This document shows, piece after piece, positions 6,058 through 6,583 of a stretch of DNA of 6,583 nucleotides. The notes under the pieces were generated by a model. That model was not told the DNA's origin. It searched no databases and saw nothing but the letters and a program-made list of their open reading frames with translations. The stretch comes from Oxalobacteraceae bacterium (GTDB taxonomy: Bacteria; Pseudomonadota; Gammaproteobacteria; Burkholderiales; Burkholderiaceae_D). Location of the stretch: assembly GCA_947446335.1 (NCBI GenBank), contig CANFGA010000184.1, forward strand, positions 1 through 6,583. Reading direction: 5' to 3'. The number at the start of each line of letters is the position of its first letter. Position 1 is the first letter of the stretch. Position numbers and translations under genes: made by a program.

Positions 6058-6583
6058 TCAGTTTTTTGCTTGCGGGACGTTCGACAGACTCCATATGTAG
6101 GCTGCCAGCACATGGACCTTGGCTTCGCCGAGGAAGTCGCCGAAAGCCGGCATCACGTTGTTGCGACCCTTGTTGATGGTTTCCATGATCGTTTCCTGGC
6201 TGCCGCCGTAGAGCCAGATCTTGTCGGTCAGATTGGGTGCGCCCAGTGCCTGATTGCCCTTCGCATCGGCGCCATGGCAAGCCATGCAGGTGCCGAACTT
6301 GGCCTTGCCGAATACCACCTTGATCGGATCGGCGGCCGCACCGGACAAGCTGCGCACATAGTGGGCGACGTTGGCGACATCGGCATCCGAACCGAGCACC
6401 GCACCCAGCGGCGGCATCTGTCCATTGCGGCCGTGCAGCAGCGTGGTCTTGATAATTTCCGGTGTGCCGCCATAGAGCCAGTCGTTGTCGGTCAGGTTAG
6501 GGTAGCCCTTGTTGCCGCGCGCGTCCGAGCCGTGGCATTGCGCGCAATAGGTCAGGAACAGCCGTTCGCCGATCGCATGCGCC
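6058..6583 (-). CDS. ccoP: CcoP, cbb3 cytochrome c oxidase diheme subunit III (partial, 5' end missing)
   Basis: CcoP is the membrane-anchored diheme c-type subunit that feeds electrons into the cbb3 oxidase catalytic core. The visible 174 C-terminal residues run off the window at 6582, so the membrane anchor and start are missing. Two cytochrome c domains follow each other: CAQCH with axial Met in GQMPPLG, then CMACH with axial Met in VMPAFG. Each carries an NLTD..WLYGG..E.I block, showing the internal domain duplication typical of CcoP. The frame ends in QAKN then TGA. The structural genes ccoN and ccoO are expected beyond the right edge. Confidence 0.95.
   Translation of the reverse strand, partial: AHAIGERLFLTYCAQCHGSDARGNKGYPNLTDNDWLYGGTPEIIKTTLLHGRNGQMPPLGAVLGSDADVANVAHYVRSLSGAAADPIKVVFGKAKFGTCMACHGADAKGNQALGAPNLTDKIWLYGGSQETIMETINKGRNNVMPAFGDFLGEAKVHVLAAYIWSLSNVPQAKN

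Noticed and set aside
1..6583. RNA genes, CRISPR arrays, complete insertion sequences or defence genes
   Set aside because: Nearly all bases are accounted for by the listed genes, and the remaining gaps (88 bases at most) hold nothing of this kind apart from the possible palindromic end noted near 5984-6038.

Overview
This window carries respiratory genes for life at low oxygen. They lie in two blocks that run towards each other. The DNA is GC-rich with ordinary Gram-negative ribosome-binding sites. The closeness of the FNR protein to the classic enteric form, and the cbb3 gene order ccoP-ccoG-fixH, suggest a betaproteobacterium, possibly Burkholderiales/Oxalobacteraceae. That taxonomic guess is inference from protein character only.

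Left block (plus strand, about 11-3955): a full-length NosR-type flavo-iron-sulfur membrane protein (708 aa) overlaps by 4 bases with an ApbE/NosX-type FMN transferase (327 aa). The transferase is expected to attach FMN covalently to the NosR threonine, so the pair forms an enzyme-substrate unit for electron supply to nitrous oxide reductase. After a 76-base gap comes an FNR/ANR-type oxygen sensor (253 aa) with all four cluster cysteines and the FNR DNA-recognition residues. nosZ and the other nos genes are not in the window. They could lie to the left of base 1.

Right block (minus strand, 6583 down to 3962): the 3' part of ccoP (diheme subunit of cbb3 cytochrome oxidase, cut by the window end), then ccoG (polyferredoxin/cupric reductase for oxidase copper supply), an 18-codon small ORF with its own ribosome-binding site, and fixH (cbb3 assembly). 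A strong hairpin sits in the 88-base ccoP-ccoG gap. Its stem is better paired in the cco mRNA than in the opposite strand. The two blocks meet with only 6 bases between the fnr and fixH stop codons.

How they work together: FNR-type regulators commonly activate both cbb3 oxidase and denitrification genes when oxygen falls, so regulator, terminal oxidase and N2O-reduction accessory genes make functional sense side by side. No perfect FNR box was found in the window. The relevant promoters (ccoN, and upstream of nosR) lie outside it. No RNA gene, CRISPR array or complete mobile element was seen, and no gap reaches 300 bases. I see no new defence or mobile system here. The most unusual items are the small ORF and the ccoP-ccoG hairpin.
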